A stretch of 51,301 nt of DNA from Bacteroidales bacterium (GTDB taxonomy: Bacteria > Bacteroidota > Bacteroidia > Bacteroidales > 4484-276), in the NCBI GenBank assembly GCA_014860585.1, contig JACZJL010000031.1:1-51301 (forward strand). The letters run 5' to 3'. The notes under the pieces are model-generated. The model did no database searches. It saw only the letters and a list, made by a program, of their open reading frames with translations, and was not told the DNA's origin. Each line of letters starts with the position of its first letter. Position 1 is the stretch's first letter. Position numbers and translations under genes: made by a program. Positions 1 through 7,799 of this stretch are shown here, piece after piece.

Positions 1-37
1 ACCTTCCCGACCCCAGGTCGGGACGCGATAACCGACC
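1..37 (-). pseudogene. tRNA-Pro remnant with a replaced anticodon arm
   Basis: Bases 1-4 (acct) and 24-35 (cgcgataaccga) match the corresponding parts of the intact tRNA-Pro at 7803-7877 in the same orientation. Where that gene has its anticodon stem-loop, this copy has a perfect hairpin, TCCCGACC-CCA-GGTCGGGA (5-23). Similarity stops after about base 35, so the acceptor half is missing. It is cut by the window edge, so its other half cannot be seen. I read it as a relic of an older event at this tRNA locus. The match is short, hence the moderate confidence. Confidence 0.45.
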
Positions 38-43
38 AAATTA

Positions 44-103
44 TGTTTTCACCAAATAAAAAAAGGTCAAGCATTTATAAACACTTAACCTTCTGATTTT
101 CAC
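44..103. repeat. Decayed copy of the element's right end, outside attL
   Basis: This stretch lines up with 7741-7799, just inside the right att site. Both contain a TGTTTACACCA-like 11-mer (here TGTTTTCACCA, 44-54), an A-run, a GGTTAAG...CTTAACC hairpin (here ggtcaag 65-71 and cttaacc 84-90) and gattttcag/c before the att core. It lies outside the element, so it probably marks the right end of an earlier related element in the same tRNA site. Confidence 0.55.
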
Positions 104-153
104 TTGTCGGGGTAGTAAGATTCGAACTTACGACCTCCTGCTCCCAAAACAGG
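104..153. other. attL: partial copy of the tRNA-Pro 3' end
   Basis: Bases 104-148 are identical to 7800-7844, with cagg at 150-153 after a g-to-a difference at 149. The copy covers the T arm, variable region and anticodon loop of tRNA-Pro(TGG) on the minus strand and then breaks into an unrelated T-rich sequence. This is the truncated att copy expected after integration into a tRNA 3' half. Crossover must lie within the shared 45 bp. Confidence 0.85.
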
Positions 154-277
154 TTTTTTTTGTTTCCTATATTTTTCAAATATTTTCATTTTATATCCTA
201 TTTGACTGTTATTCAATTATTTATATTAAGCAAATATTTTCTTTATTTTCCTTTGTTAATCAAATTTTATGTACTTT

Positions 278-299
278 TGTTTACACTATGTTTACACCA
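278..299 (+). repeat. Left pair of 11-bp direct repeats, candidate integrase arm sites
   Basis: TGTTTACACTA (278-288) is followed directly by TGTTTACACCA (289-299). The same tandem pair, in the same orientation, occurs near the other end at 7730-7751. Paired short direct repeats at both element ends fit arm-type sites bound by the N-terminal domain of tyrosine recombinases, or sites for an excision factor. The left pair ends 16 bp before the integrase ATG, so binding could also repress integrase expression. The binding role is inferred. Confidence 0.6.
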
Positions 300-315
300 A
301 AGGAAATTTAAAGCT

Positions 316-1539
316 ATGGCAAACCTCAAAATTATTCATTTCACCAGTAAAAAACTAAAGGATAAAACCAGCCCTGTTTTACTTCGATTAACCATTGATC
401 GAAAAGTAAGAAATTTCAGATTTCCTGACAATTTCCATTGTTTAAAAAATCAATGGAATAAAAATAGCTCATGTTTTAAAACTACATACCCTAATTATGA
501 CAAAGCCAATAGACGACTGGACGAGGCACTGTCAAAAGCCAGGGAAATTTGTATGGAATTAAACCGGAAAAATAATGACAAGGGTTTTACCCATGATGAA
601 TTTGTTGAAAGGTTTAAAGAAAGTAAAGAAAGGTTAATGCTTTTCAAATACTTTGATGAAATCTACAATCGGTTAATAGCAGCCAACAAAGTAGGAAATG
701 CCGCAACCTATTTAGATACAAAAAACCAGTTTGTTAAATTCTTAGAAACTGATATTGAAATGAAAAACCTGACTTTGAAAAAAATTAACCAATTTGTTGA
801 ACAATGCCAGTCAGAAGGTCAAAAAGATACTTCAATCAGTGTAAGGTTAAGAACCCTGAGAGCTTTATTCAACAAAGCCAGAAAAGAAGAAGGTTTAGAA
901 AACTATCCTTTTGAAAAATTTGACTGGAGCCAGTTGAACCTTCAAACCGAAAAAAGGGCAATTTCAAAAACTGATCTTTTAAAAATTTACCACCATGAAA
1001 TTGAGCAAGGCAAACCAGGGTTTGATAGCAGAAACTATTGGATTTTAAGCTACTTATGTTTTGGATTGAATTTTATTGACCTTGCAAAACTGGAGCCCAA
1101 AAATATTTCTACTGATGAAGGGCAAAAAATACTGGTTTATTACAGGTCAAAAACAAAACGAATTGTCAGGGTTCCACTTTCAGAACAAGCATTGAAAATT
1201 ATTGATATTTACACCAATCAGAATTTTGGCAGCAAATACATTTTCCCAATACTTAACCAGGAAATCCACCAAAGCCCGCAGCAAATCAAAACCCGGATTA
1301 AAACAGCACTGAAAAAGGTAAATGAGGAAATGAATGACATAGCAGCGAAATTGGAAATTGATAAAAGGTTAACCAGTTATGTTGCCCGACATTCATTTGC
1401 TACAATCCTCAAAAAGGAAATGATACCAACGGCCATAATTTCGGAAATGATGGCACACGCAAACGAAAGCGTAACACAAACCTATTTGGATAGCTTTGAT
1501 AATTCAACTAAAACAGCAGCAGCCGCTAAATTGATATAA
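316..1539 (+). CDS. Tyrosine recombinase (integrase)
   Basis: This 407-aa phage-integrase-family recombinase would catalyse integration and excision at tRNA-Pro. I start it at ATG 316 (MANLKIIHF), after an A-rich leader; the open frame reaches back to 160, but the upstream part is hydrophobic low-complexity sequence that overlaps the terminal repeats. An N-terminal Bacteroidota-type arm/SAM-like domain spans about residues 1-220 and the catalytic domain about 230-400. Visible catalytic residues are R358 (ARHSFAT), H381 (MAHANES) and nucleophile Y390 (QTYLDSF). The usual first arginine position reads LCFGLNFIDLA with no Arg, and box II starts with Tyr instead of His. IntDOT of CTnDOT is known to lack Arg I too, so this does not imply inactivity. 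The stop is 2 bp before the next gene. Confidence 0.93.
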   Translation: MANLKIIHFTSKKLKDKTSPVLLRLTIDRKVRNFRFPDNFHCLKNQWNKNSSCFKTTYPNYDKANRRLDEALSKAREICMELNRKNNDKGFTHDEFVERFKESKERLMLFKYFDEIYNRLIAANKVGNAATYLDTKNQFVKFLETDIEMKNLTLKKINQFVEQCQSEGQKDTSISVRLRTLRALFNKARKEEGLENYPFEKFDWSQLNLQTEKRAISKTDLLKIYHHEIEQGKPGFDSRNYWILSYLCFGLNFIDLAKLEPKNISTDEGQKILVYYRSKTKRIVRVPLSEQALKIIDIYTNQNFGSKYIFPILNQEIHQSPQQIKTRIKTALKKVNEEMNDIAAKLEIDKRLTSYVARHSFATILKKEMIPTAIISEMMAHANESVTQTYLDSFDNSTKTAAAAKLI

Positions 1540-1541
1540 TT

Positions 1542-2756
1542 ATGAAACCAGAACAATTGAACCCAATAGTAACGAAGCTACATAAACAGATTGTGGAAAT
1601 ACTGCTTAAATTAGACCCCGGTTTGAAAAAGCATGAAACAGAAACACAACCCAGTTTTAACCAATTGAGCATTTTGATAGAACAATCTTTGCCAGTACTT
1701 AATAAAGCCGGCGAAAGTGAACAAAAACAGCTACTTGAGTTAACAAAACGGGCAAAGGAGTACTTTAAACTCCAGGACAATAACGATACATTTGCAACCT
1801 GTTTTATTTTGATTAATAGTGTAACTGTTAACGGTCGGCAATTTGATTTCCAAACCAGTGAAATACATGAATATTTCAAAAACCGATACCACCAAATGTT
1901 TAAGAAATGGCAAGGGATTGAAACTGATAGTTGGTTAAACTTTTTTATGCTGGATCAATGGGTTCCTGGTTTTTCAGTTAATACTTACTTGAAGTTTTTG
2001 GCAGTGAGAAAATTTGATGGGAAAATTGAAATTGAAAGGCAGCTTTTCACAAATGAAAATGAAAAACTGATCCTGTTTGATGAAATGGAAAAAGAAATTT
2101 CGCACGAGTTCAGAGATATTTCAATTTTAAATCAAAAAACATTTGTTGAGCAATTCAAAAAGGAATGGGATATCAAAGAAATCAATTACTGGATAAAAAG
2201 GATTGAAAAAGTATTCAACTATTATGCTTTAGAGGTCAGGAATAAGTATGATAAATTGATGGAATCATTTAACAGTTTGATCAAAATATTAACCAGTGAA
2301 ATTGAACAACGCAAAAATTCACCCCCAGCCAGCTACATACGTTTGCCGATAAAAGACGAAAAGCAGAGGCAGGAATATATTTCATTTGTGTATTTCGGGC
2401 TGAATGGCCGATGCTTTGAAACCACAAAAGAGAACTTTGAAAAGATTTTCACCCCTGACAGATCATTTACAAAAATCAAATGGGAATGTTCGATGAATTT
2501 ATTTGTCAAGCTTTTTTATGGATTCTATAATTTAGAGGTAGATGGAGTTAATCAATTTTCTTTTCCTGGGATTGCAGACAGGAAAACCCCAAAACTTTGG
2601 ACCGTATTAGCTGATAAATTTGATATTCAAACAAAGGGAAAAACCCCAATAGCTTCAAGACTTCCAAAACATGAGAATAGTGAAGTAATTCCCAGAGAAT
2701 TAATAAATTATGTTGATTTCATTATGGATTTAAAAAAGGGTTGGAAAATTAGTTAA
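1542..2756 (+). CDS. Unrecognised element protein, 404 aa
   Basis: A soluble protein rich in Lys, Glu and aromatic residues, with no signal peptide or membrane segment. It starts 2 bp after the integrase stop, so the two are probably translationally coupled. Residues about 60-130 and 190-260 look mostly helical. A C-terminal block with IKWECSMNLFVKLFYGF has a loose, unproven resemblance to the RteC regulatory family, which sits beside integrases in Bacteroidota conjugative elements. The position suggests a role in regulating or assisting recombination. No catalytic motif was recognised. Confidence 0.75.
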   Translation: MKPEQLNPIVTKLHKQIVEILLKLDPGLKKHETETQPSFNQLSILIEQSLPVLNKAGESEQKQLLELTKRAKEYFKLQDNNDTFATCFILINSVTVNGRQFDFQTSEIHEYFKNRYHQMFKKWQGIETDSWLNFFMLDQWVPGFSVNTYLKFLAVRKFDGKIEIERQLFTNENEKLILFDEMEKEISHEFRDISILNQKTFVEQFKKEWDIKEINYWIKRIEKVFNYYALEVRNKYDKLMESFNSLIKILTSEIEQRKNSPPASYIRLPIKDEKQRQEYISFVYFGLNGRCFETTKENFEKIFTPDRSFTKIKWECSMNLFVKLFYGFYNLEVDGVNQFSFPGIADRKTPKLWTVLADKFDIQTKGKTPIASRLPKHENSEVIPRELINYVDFIMDLKKGWKIS

Positions 2757-2820
2757 CCTTTTACAACCCGGAAAAGGGTTGCCCGTGTATTTCCTTTGCC
2801 GTGAATTTAAAAACACGACA

Positions 2821-3078
2821 ATGGAAAATATTGAAATTATTAGCAAGCTAAATTCAATTGAAAGCCGCCAGGCGAAAATTGAAACCCTGCTTTTATCCCA
2901 AAAGCCGGTACTTACATTTGAGGAATTAGCCGAATACACCGGCTTTTCAAAATCATTCCTCTATAAATTGAGCATGGAAAGCCGTATCCCTGGAGCTTAC
3001 AAACCCACCGGGAAACAATGGTTCTTTGAACGCAAAGCAATTGATCAATGGCTTTTGAGTAACAAAGAAACAATGTAA
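2821..3078 (+). CDS. Small helix-turn-helix protein, excisionase-like
   Basis: I start this 85-aa protein at ATG 2821 (MENIEIISK); a frame open from 2779 adds an unlikely leader. Residues about 1-25 form a short helix or coiled coil, followed by a MerR/excisionase-type winged helix-turn-helix: LTFEELAEYTGFSKSFLYKL, then a wing with KQWFFERKAIDQWL. This is the usual form of Xis-like and helix_turn_helix_17 proteins in Bacteroidota elements, which bend att DNA for excision or regulate element genes. It ends 3 bp before the DUF3987-like gene. The candidate binding sites are the 11-bp repeats at the element ends. Confidence 0.85.
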   Translation: MENIEIISKLNSIESRQAKIETLLLSQKPVLTFEELAEYTGFSKSFLYKLSMESRIPGAYKPTGKQWFFERKAIDQWLLSNKETM

Positions 3079-3081
3079 GCC

Positions 3082-4608
3082 ATGAACCAGGCAATTACAC
3101 CCGAATTAATTTCAGGCCACATGGAAAGCATATTGCAGGAATTTGATAACAGTTTTCCGGTTGCCGCTTTTCCGGATCAAATTCAATGGATTATCAAAGC
3201 CACGAATGAAAGCCTGAAATTTCCAATTGATTTTGTCGGTTGTTCCATGCTTTTTGCTTCTGCCATTGCCATAGGGAATACTCACAGGGTTAAGGTTATG
3301 AACAACTGGACAGAGGGCGCAACCCTCTACATTGCTTTAGTTGGACGTTCCGGAACAAATAAAACACACCCTTTGAAATTTGGGATTGAACCAATTTTGA
3401 AAAAGGATAGCGAAACCCACAAAGAATACTGTAAAGCTAAAGCAGAATACCAGGGTATTCTTAACCGTGCCAAAGTTGATGGAGTTGAAGAACTACCAGC
3501 AAAACCATTTTGGAAAAGGATAATTATTTCCGATTTTACACCAGAAGCATTGAGCGAAATTCATAGGTTCAATTTAAGAGGCCTTGGCGTTTATGCTGAT
3601 GAGCTCAACCAATGGGTAAAAAACTTCAACCGATACAGTACAGGCAGTGCAACCGAATTTTGGTTAAGCAACTTTTCAGGAACACCCATAACAATAGATC
3701 GAAAAAACCAGGATCCTATTTTAATAACGAAACCCTCAATTTCTGTTTGCGGATCCATTCAGCCCGGAATACTCCAGGAGCTGCAAAGAGATAACCGGGC
3801 CCAGAACGGTTTTATTGATCGAATTTTGTTTGCCCTTCCTGAAACATTGCAAAAACACTACTGGAGCGAAAACGAACTATCAGACAGCTTAACAGCTTAT
3901 TGGAACCAGGTTGTTAACAAATTGCTCAATATGCCATTAAGAACGGATAAAAGCGGGGATATTCTGCCAACAACCTTGGAGTTTTCAGAAACCGCTAAAG
4001 ATGTTCTGAAAGCATGGCAAAAGCGGAATACTGATATTATTAACGATACTTATAGCGATACTTTAGCCGGCATTTATTCAAAGTTGGAAATTTATTGTAT
4101 CCGCTTTGCTTTGATCTTTGAACTACTTCAACAGGCCACCGGTGTAAATGAAAAAGAGAATTATGCTGAATTGGATATTCAGGTTCTTTTTCGCAAAGCT
4201 TCATTTAAATGCCACCCGGACACCTCAAATTTATCAAATGGAGCGGAAATTTTCAACGAACTAAAAACAGCTTATGAAGCGGGTGACAAAAACAAAGTAA
4301 TTGAGATTTACGAAAACTTACACCCCCAAAAGATTGGAGTTTCGGCCACTGAATCAGCTATTCAGCTAACTGAATATTTCCGCAAAACAGCCCGGCGAGT
4401 TAATGCAATCCTGAATAATACCCCAATTGAGGGATTAGACCAAAGGAAAAGGGAAATCTATTTGAAATTACCAGATGAATTCAAAACAGATACCGCCTTG
4501 AGGATAGCAGAACAATTTGAATACAGTGAAAGATCATTGAAATATTTTCTCAATGATCGAACATTTTTTGACCGGATCGAACATGGAAAATATAAAAAGA
4601 AATATTAA
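3082..4608 (+). CDS. DUF3987-family P-loop protein, probable replication helicase/primase partner
   Basis: This 508-aa protein matches the DUF3987 layout. A Walker A-like loop GRSGTNKTH lies near residue 90 and a Walker B-like GVYADELNQW near residue 172, followed by an RecA/AAA-like core to about residue 280. The remainder is helical and ends in a basic tail. Such proteins are common in small Bacteroidota elements next to a Toprim primase-like gene, as here, and are thought to drive autonomous replication after excision. The iteron-like array at 4615-4677 starts 6 bp after its stop, which supports a replication role. Helicase activity is inferred from the family. Confidence 0.85.
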   Translation: MNQAITPELISGHMESILQEFDNSFPVAAFPDQIQWIIKATNESLKFPIDFVGCSMLFASAIAIGNTHRVKVMNNWTEGATLYIALVGRSGTNKTHPLKFGIEPILKKDSETHKEYCKAKAEYQGILNRAKVDGVEELPAKPFWKRIIISDFTPEALSEIHRFNLRGLGVYADELNQWVKNFNRYSTGSATEFWLSNFSGTPITIDRKNQDPILITKPSISVCGSIQPGILQELQRDNRAQNGFIDRILFALPETLQKHYWSENELSDSLTAYWNQVVNKLLNMPLRTDKSGDILPTTLEFSETAKDVLKAWQKRNTDIINDTYSDTLAGIYSKLEIYCIRFALIFELLQQATGVNEKENYAELDIQVLFRKASFKCHPDTSNLSNGAEIFNELKTAYEAGDKNKVIEIYENLHPQKIGVSATESAIQLTEYFRKTARRVNAILNNTPIEGLDQRKREIYLKLPDEFKTDTALRIAEQFEYSERSLKYFLNDRTFFDRIEHGKYKKKY

Positions 4609-4614
4609 ACACCC

Positions 4615-4677
4615 CTTGCACTTCTTGCACTTCTTGCACTTTGAGCGCAAAATGCAAATAATGCAAACAATGCAACC
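4615..4677. repeat. Iteron-like array of 9-bp repeats, candidate origin
   Basis: Three perfect tandem copies of CTTGCACTT (4615-4641) are followed, after tgagcgcaa, by three tandem copies of AATGCAA plus two variable bases (4651-4677). The cores TTGCA and TGCAA are reverse complements, so the two halves face each other. The array fills the gap between the DUF3987-like and DUF6371-like genes. Arrays of this kind mark plasmid and island origins or binding sites for a replication initiator; an mRNA structure is the alternative. Confidence 0.6.
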
Positions 4678-4683
4678 AGTTAA

Positions 4684-5796
4684 ATGAAAACAGAATTCAA
4701 ATATCAATTACAACCAGGCAGCAAAAAACACCTTTGCCCGGCGTGCGGAAAACAGCGATTTGTCCGCTACTTTGATAGCGAAACCGGCGAACTACTCCCG
4801 GAGCGTTTCGGACGTTGTGACCGGGAAATAAATTGTGGTTATCATTTGAACCCATACAAAGCCGGGTATTTGACCGACCAGGAACAAAGCCACTGGAACC
4901 CACCACCACCCCCAAAGCCACAGCCACCGACCTACATAAGCCAGAAACTATTCAGGCAGTCACTAAAGAACTACAACCAGAACAATTTTACCACCTGGTT
5001 AAGCTCACTGTTTGACCTGGCAACCGTGAACGAGCTTGTTAACCGCTACCATATCGGAACCAGTAAGCACTGGCCAGGCGCAACCGTATTTTGGCAGATT
5101 GATCAAAACGGAATGATCCACACCGGAAAAATTATGCTTTATGACCAGGCCACAGGCAAAAGGATCAAATTACCTTTTGCCCATATTACTTGGGTACACA
5201 AGGCCGCCAAATTGCAAAACTTCAATTTGAAACAATGCTACTTTGGTGAACACCTGCTGACAGTCAATAAATCAACACCCGCTGCAATTGTTGAAAGTGA
5301 AAAGACAGCCATTATTGCCAGTGTTTATCTACCTCAATTCACCTGGTTAGCCGTTGGCAGCTTAACCAATATCAATGCAGAAAAATTCAAACCGTTGGCC
5401 GGCGGCAAAGTGGTTTTGTGGCCTGATCTGAATTGTTTCGACCGATGGAGCAACAAAGCAAATGAACTTCTACGGGAATTCCCAGGAACCCGAATAACTG
5501 TTTCTGATCTATTGGAAAAGAATTGCACCCCAGGCGACCGGGCAAAAGGGTTAGACCTGGCTGATTATTTGATCAACTTTAACCCTCGATTATTCCAGGA
5601 ACACAAAAAGACCCTTCCGGACCTGATACGGGAACAATGGCAGCAACTTAACCCAAAGAACTGGATTATTGCACCCGAAAAACATCCTGTCATAACAAGC
5701 TACAATTTGAGAATTTTAACCGAAGACCTCAACAGGGAAAACGGTTTACATATTACACCAAACCAGTATTTGCAGGAATTTTTAAACTTAAATTAA
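4684..5796 (+). CDS. DUF6371-family zinc-ribbon/Toprim primase-like protein
   Basis: This 370-aa protein has an N-terminal zinc ribbon with Cys18, Cys21, Cys45 and Cys51 (CPACG ... RCDREINCGYH), a Pro-rich linker at about residues 78-92, and a Toprim-like domain in the second half. There AAIVESEKTA supplies the acidic residue and VVLWPDLNCFDRW the second acidic motif. This is the layout of DnaG-type primases and of DUF6371 proteins that accompany DUF3987 genes in Bacteroidota elements. Together with the upstream P-loop protein and the 9-bp array it forms a likely replication module. Primase activity is inferred. Confidence 0.8.
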   Translation: MKTEFKYQLQPGSKKHLCPACGKQRFVRYFDSETGELLPERFGRCDREINCGYHLNPYKAGYLTDQEQSHWNPPPPPKPQPPTYISQKLFRQSLKNYNQNNFTTWLSSLFDLATVNELVNRYHIGTSKHWPGATVFWQIDQNGMIHTGKIMLYDQATGKRIKLPFAHITWVHKAAKLQNFNLKQCYFGEHLLTVNKSTPAAIVESEKTAIIASVYLPQFTWLAVGSLTNINAEKFKPLAGGKVVLWPDLNCFDRWSNKANELLREFPGTRITVSDLLEKNCTPGDRAKGLDLADYLINFNPRLFQEHKKTLPDLIREQWQQLNPKNWIIAPEKHPVITSYNLRILTEDLNRENGLHITPNQYLQEFLNLN

Positions 5797-5817
5797 TAAT
5801 TTCAAAATCAAACCATT

Positions 5818-6309
5818 ATGTTTAAATTAGTAAATGGTATCCAATACGATACCGTGAAAGCAGAAAAGATTTTAGAAGCAAACGGCCAATCCGGAAAACG
5901 GGCGCTATTGAAATTTAAAAACGGACGGTTTTTCATCCTCCAGGAAGACCCACCCAAACAATTTAAGATTTTGCCATGTAATCAGGGTGAAGCAATTGAA
6001 TTTGTTGAAATCCACAGCAACACCATTTCCCAAACAAAATACCAGGAAATACTGAAAAAACATTTCGGTATTAAGCCGGAGCCCGGTAACGCTATTCCTT
6101 ACGGATCGGTTGTAGTTTTCAAAGATTTTTTTGCAAACGCTCTTTATGCGAGTAATGGCAATTTTTACCTTCATTCAGCTTTGGATTTTCCGAAAAAAAT
6201 AACCAAAACGGAGGCCTTGCAATGGATTGAGGATAACCAGGACGTAATACCAGAAAGCAACCTGAAAAAGATTATTGCTAACTTTTTTCCAACAACGCCA
6301 AAAGCGTAA
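5818..6309 (+). CDS. Unrecognised 163-aa protein next to the ATP-grasp ligase
   Basis: I do not recognise this protein. It is soluble with no signal peptide. It alternates short strands and helices (LLKFKNGRFFIL, YGSVVVFKDFF) and ends in the helix-rich tail NLKKIIANFFPTTPKA. It lies 21 bp after the DUF6371-like gene and 26 bp before the RimK-like gene, so all are likely on one mRNA. The pairing makes it a candidate substrate or partner of the ligase, but nothing in the sequence proves this. Confidence 0.7.
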   Translation: MFKLVNGIQYDTVKAEKILEANGQSGKRALLKFKNGRFFILQEDPPKQFKILPCNQGEAIEFVEIHSNTISQTKYQEILKKHFGIKPEPGNAIPYGSVVVFKDFFANALYASNGNFYLHSALDFPKKITKTEALQWIEDNQDVIPESNLKKIIANFFPTTPKA

Positions 6310-6335
6310 TTATTAACCAAATAAATTGAACTATT

Positions 6336-7379
6336 ATGAAAGTATTGATTTTATCGAGAATTGAGGACTATTCAGTTAGGAGAATAGCCCACGAATTAAA
6401 AACACACAAAGAGAAACCAGAAGTTGAGATAATTTCACCGGTTGACCTCTTTTGCTACCTGTCAGCAACCAATAAAGGATTTGACAGGCTTTATCGAAAG
6501 TCCGGCGATGAAAGTATTCAAATCAAATCAAAAGAGTTTGATGCGCTAATTCCACGTATTGCCGGAACTGAAATTTTTCAGCATGGTTTGTACATTGTCA
6601 AACAGATAAATGAGAACATGCAAAAGTTTTCAACTGGCACGGAACCCGGCCTAAGAGCTTGCAGCGATAAGTTTCGGACATGCCAGATATTGAGCGCAAA
6701 CCGTATCAGAATACCCAAACAGGTTATGAGTTTCAAACCAAAGGACTTTAAAGAAACGCTTGATCTTGTGGGCGGCCTGCCGGCAGTGGGTAAAACTTTG
6801 AACGGTTCCAAAGGCGATGGAGTTTTTTGGCTTGAGGGCGAACTGGCAGCAAGTACCACCCTTGCAGCTTTCTCAAAGCAGAATATTTCAATTGTTCTTA
6901 ACCAGTACATTGATACCGGGCAACCAAAAGGAGATTTACGGGTTTTTGTAGTTGGAGCTGAAACAAAGGAGCCGAAAATATTTGCTTACAAAAAATTTAC
7001 CCTGGACGGAGATTTTCGGGCAAATTACAGCAAATCAAAAGCAGGTGAAAAAGTTGAACTAACTGAAGAGGAGCGCCAAATGGCCATTGATTGTGCTAAA
7101 ATATTCCGGCTTGGAGTTACCGGAGTTGATATAATGAGAGATGCAACCGACAACGGGAAACCCTATGTAATTGAATGCAATGGCTGCCCAGGATTGGGCG
7201 GAGTTGAGGAGGTTACCGGCGAAAATGTAGCGAAAGCAATCGCAGATTATGTACTCCAGAACTACAAAAAAGGAGGCAAACCATTAACTGCAACCCAATA
7301 TTTTGACAAAGGAGATATTGGAGCAATGATGTTGGATTTTGATACCTTCATAAAGGAAAGAGGATTTTTAGAGAAATAG
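6336..7379 (+). CDS. RimK-like ATP-grasp ligase (amino-acid ligase)
   Basis: A 347-aa RimK/LysX-type ATP-grasp protein, a family that joins an amino acid (Glu in RimK) to a protein or peptide carboxylate using ATP. The RimK-type N-terminal domain includes FDALIPRIAGTEIFQHG. The ATP-grasp core shows ACSDKFRTCQIL, VGKTLNGSKGDGVFWLE, QYIDTGQPKGDLRVFVVG, DFRANYSK, and the metal ligands in TGVDIMRD and VIECNGCPGLGG (Asp, Glu and Asn kept). It therefore looks active. The C-terminal ~40 residues after the core are extra. It is the last gene of the element operon, followed by a strong terminator. RimK-like ligases are known in phages and mobile elements as protein-modifying enzymes; the target here is unknown. 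Confidence 0.9.
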   Translation: MKVLILSRIEDYSVRRIAHELKTHKEKPEVEIISPVDLFCYLSATNKGFDRLYRKSGDESIQIKSKEFDALIPRIAGTEIFQHGLYIVKQINENMQKFSTGTEPGLRACSDKFRTCQILSANRIRIPKQVMSFKPKDFKETLDLVGGLPAVGKTLNGSKGDGVFWLEGELAASTTLAAFSKQNISIVLNQYIDTGQPKGDLRVFVVGAETKEPKIFAYKKFTLDGDFRANYSKSKAGEKVELTEEERQMAIDCAKIFRLGVTGVDIMRDATDNGKPYVIECNGCPGLGGVEEVTGENVAKAIADYVLQNYKKGGKPLTATQYFDKGDIGAMMLDFDTFIKERGFLEK

Positions 7380-7404
7380 AAATTCATTCCTAAGAACATT
7401 TTAG

Positions 7405-7429
7405 AGGCCTCAATATTGAGGCCTTTTTT
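7405..7429 (+). terminator. Terminator of the element operon
   Basis: AGGCCTCAATATTGAGGCCT (7405-7424) is a perfect 20-bp palindrome followed by a T-run, 25 bp after the ligase stop. Confidence 0.9.
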
Positions 7430-7729
7430 ATTGGTTTTCAGTGCTTTCCGTCACAAATCCATTTTGAAAGATGAAAAGCAATTGCAATCCGGTTTCGGGG
7501 CGGGTCGGCCTCTTTTAACAATCAAAATTCTGCGAATGTTTTTTGAGAGGGTTTAATCATTGATTATCAAACAACTAAGTTTTTTTTCGATTAAAAATAG
7601 GGCAAAATATGCTGTTTTTCAGGGCAAACCTTAACGGATTTGGCCTTTTTTGGCTATAATTTGAATGATTCCAGGGCAATTTTTGAATTTAAATGGTTTT
7701 TCAGAGTGAAATCTTGCTCCAGTTGGTAA
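7430..7729. other. Non-coding right arm of the element
   Basis: About 300 bp between the operon terminator and the right arm repeats. I see no open frame, tRNA or strong hairpin. It is AT-rich with several T-runs and could hold further binding sites for recombination proteins. Confidence 0.5.
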
Positions 7730-7751
7730 TGTTTACACCATGTTTACACCA
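7730..7751 (+). repeat. Right pair of 11-bp direct repeats, candidate integrase arm sites
   Basis: Two perfect tandem copies of TGTTTACACCA (7730-7740 and 7741-7751), 48 bp inside the right att core. They match the pair at 278-299 in sequence, tandem arrangement and orientation, as expected for paired recombinase or excisionase binding sites. Confidence 0.6.
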
Positions 7752-7760
7752 AACAAAAAA

Positions 7761-7786
7761 GGTTAAGTGTCTTTGAACGCTTAACC
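7761..7786 (-). terminator. Terminator downstream of tRNA-Pro, carried by the element
   Basis: ggttaagtgt and acgcttaacc form a 10-bp stem with one mismatch. On the minus strand it is followed by TTTTTTG. It lies 17 bp past the tRNA-Pro 3' end but inside the element, so the element appears to supply the terminator that integration separated from the tRNA. A weaker copy lies at 65-90. Confidence 0.65.
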
Positions 7787-7799
7787 TTTTGATTTTCAG

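Noticed and set aside
160-315. Longer integrase start at 160
   Set aside because: The extra 52 residues are hydrophobic and low-complexity and overlap the arm repeats; MANLKIIHF at 316 fits the family start.
2821-3078. Toxin-antitoxin antitoxin
   Set aside because: The fold is an excisionase-like HTH and no small toxin gene is adjacent; its place in an element operon argues for Xis or a regulator.
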